5,717 nucleotides of DNA from Actinomycetes bacterium (GTDB taxonomy: Bacteria; Actinomycetota; Aquicultoria; CAJVYJ01; JAUVQD01), in the NCBI GenBank assembly GCA_030605305.1, contig JAUWIO010000067.1:1-5717 (forward strand). Reading direction: 5' to 3'. Made by a program: the position numbers and the translations under genes. Below, one piece after another: positions 5,442-5,717 of the stretch; within the stretch, counting starts at the first letter, position 1; every line of letters begins with the position of its first letter. The notes under the pieces were generated by a model. The model was not told where the DNA came from and searched no databases. It saw nothing but the letters and a program-made list of their open reading frames with translations.

Positions 5442-5469
5442 TTGACACGTTCTGGGTATCAGCTATAAT
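5442..5469 (+). promoter_or_regulatory. Strong sigma70-type promoter for the gene at 5554
   Basis: TTGACA (5442-5447) and TATAAT (5464-5469) are perfect consensus hexamers separated by 16 bp. Transcription is expected to start near 5476, inside the adjacent LexA box, leaving a leader of about 78 bases. A promoter this close to consensus normally needs tight repression, consistent with the adjoining operator. Confidence 0.85.
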
Positions 5470-5489
5470 GCGAACATACGTTCGTTCAA
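5462..5489 (-). promoter_or_regulatory. Possible opposing promoter for the XRE operon
   Basis: On the minus strand TTGAAC (5489-5484) and TATAGC (5467-5462) are 4/6 matches to -35 and -10 with a 16-bp spacer. If real, the LexA box would lie almost wholly in its spacer, so one operator would control both directions. The leader to the GTG at 5398 would be about 57 bases. The matches are weak. Confidence 0.25.
5471..5484. promoter_or_regulatory. LexA/DinR operator (SOS box)
   Basis: CGAACATACGTTCG matches the Gram-positive LexA consensus CGAACRNRYGTTYG at every position. It begins 1 bp after the TATAAT and covers the expected transcription start, an ideal location for repression. The inner part is a CGAAC/GTTCG palindrome around 4 bases. 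It implies SOS (RecA/LexA) control of the gene beginning at 5554. Confidence 0.85.
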
Positions 5490-5553
5490 TGGAATGACAG
5501 GGACTTCAGGTCCACCGATATGGCGGGCTTAGAAGCTAGACAGGAGAAGCGAC

Positions 5554-5717
5554 ATGGCAGCGACAGCGCAAAGGTTATTGGGCAAAGAGTATCCTTCCGT
5601 CCAGGACATCGATGGCTCGGTTTCTCGGCGGCTGGAGAAGCGCATGGAACGAATAGACCCGCTCGACACTAAAGCAGGTCTCTATGTCGCATCCGTTTCG
5701 CTGTTGCTCACCTCGGC
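5554..5717 (+). CDS. SOS-controlled putative membrane protein, N-terminus (partial)
   Basis: Fifty-four codons are visible before the right edge. I cannot name the protein. Residues 1-37 are polar and helix-like, ending in a charged stretch (SRRLEKRMERIDPL, 24-37), followed by DTKAG (38-42) and the beginning of a hydrophobic helix (LYVASVSLLLTS). A charged helix, then D.KA, then a membrane helix is a pattern I recall from small integral membrane proteins, including PycTM-type Pycsar effectors, but one motif is too little to assign a family. The ATG at 5554 follows AGGAG (5542-5546) by 7 bases. The gene is driven by the TTGACA/TATAAT promoter and covered by the perfect LexA box, so induction on DNA damage is expected. 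It is transcribed away from the XRE operon. Confidence 0.78.
   Translation, partial: MAATAQRLLGKEYPSVQDIDGSVSRRLEKRMERIDPLDTKAGLYVASVSLLLTS

Noticed and set aside
5494..5532. Thirteen-codon upstream frame (12 residues plus stop) in the leader of the SOS-controlled gene
   Set aside because: No binding site precedes it, and frames this short are expected by chance.

Overview
The window is a compact bacterial chromosome segment, GC-rich by eye (mid-50s percent), with short intergenic gaps and no full-length insertion sequence, rRNA, tRNA or CRISPR array that I can recognise. Three features favour a Gram-positive-type lineage, possibly a deep-branching actinobacterial or Bacillota-like organism: a perfect Bacillus/actinobacterial-type LexA box, a secreted SpoIID-domain protein, and a phasin-like/AarF-like gene pair. 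This placement is an inference; no marker gene here settles it. Start codons are strikingly varied: three genes use TTG and two use GTG.

Layout, left to right. (1) Positions 1-575, minus strand: the 5' end of a DNA polymerase I-type 5'-3' exonuclease gene (polA), cut by the window edge. (2) About 591-630: a REP-like element with a perfect 13-bp palindrome, overlapping the stop codon of the next gene. (3) 629-1876, minus: an exported SpoIID/LytB-domain cell-wall protein. (4) 1877-2081: a divergent promoter region. (5) 2082-2255, plus: a 57-residue orphan protein with an excellent ribosome binding site, followed by a bidirectional terminator at 2279-2308 shared with the convergent aarF-like gene. 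(6) 2344-4256, minus: an overlapping two-gene unit, a small phasin-like coiled-coil protein followed by an AarF/UbiB (ABC1) atypical kinase. (7) 4257-4537: an intergenic region with several inverted repeats. (8) 4538-5398, minus: a probable three-gene operon encoding a two-helix membrane protein, a small XRE-type repressor that overlaps it by 4 bp, and a DUF4190-like membrane protein. (9) 5399-5553: a divergent control region with a near-ideal sigma70-type promoter (TTGACA-16-TATAAT) and, 1 bp after it, a perfect LexA/DinR operator. (10) From 5554, plus: the N-terminus of an unrecognised membrane protein with a DTKAG motif just before its first hydrophobic stretch.

How the parts may work together. 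The clearest regulatory story is at the right end. The promoter and operator imply that the membrane protein starting at 5554 is switched on by DNA damage (SOS response). The XRE/membrane-protein operon is transcribed away from the same control region and might share the operator. The phasin-like/AarF pair is translationally coupled and may act together at a membrane or lipid surface. polA and the SpoIID-domain gene are codirectional but separated by the REP-like element.
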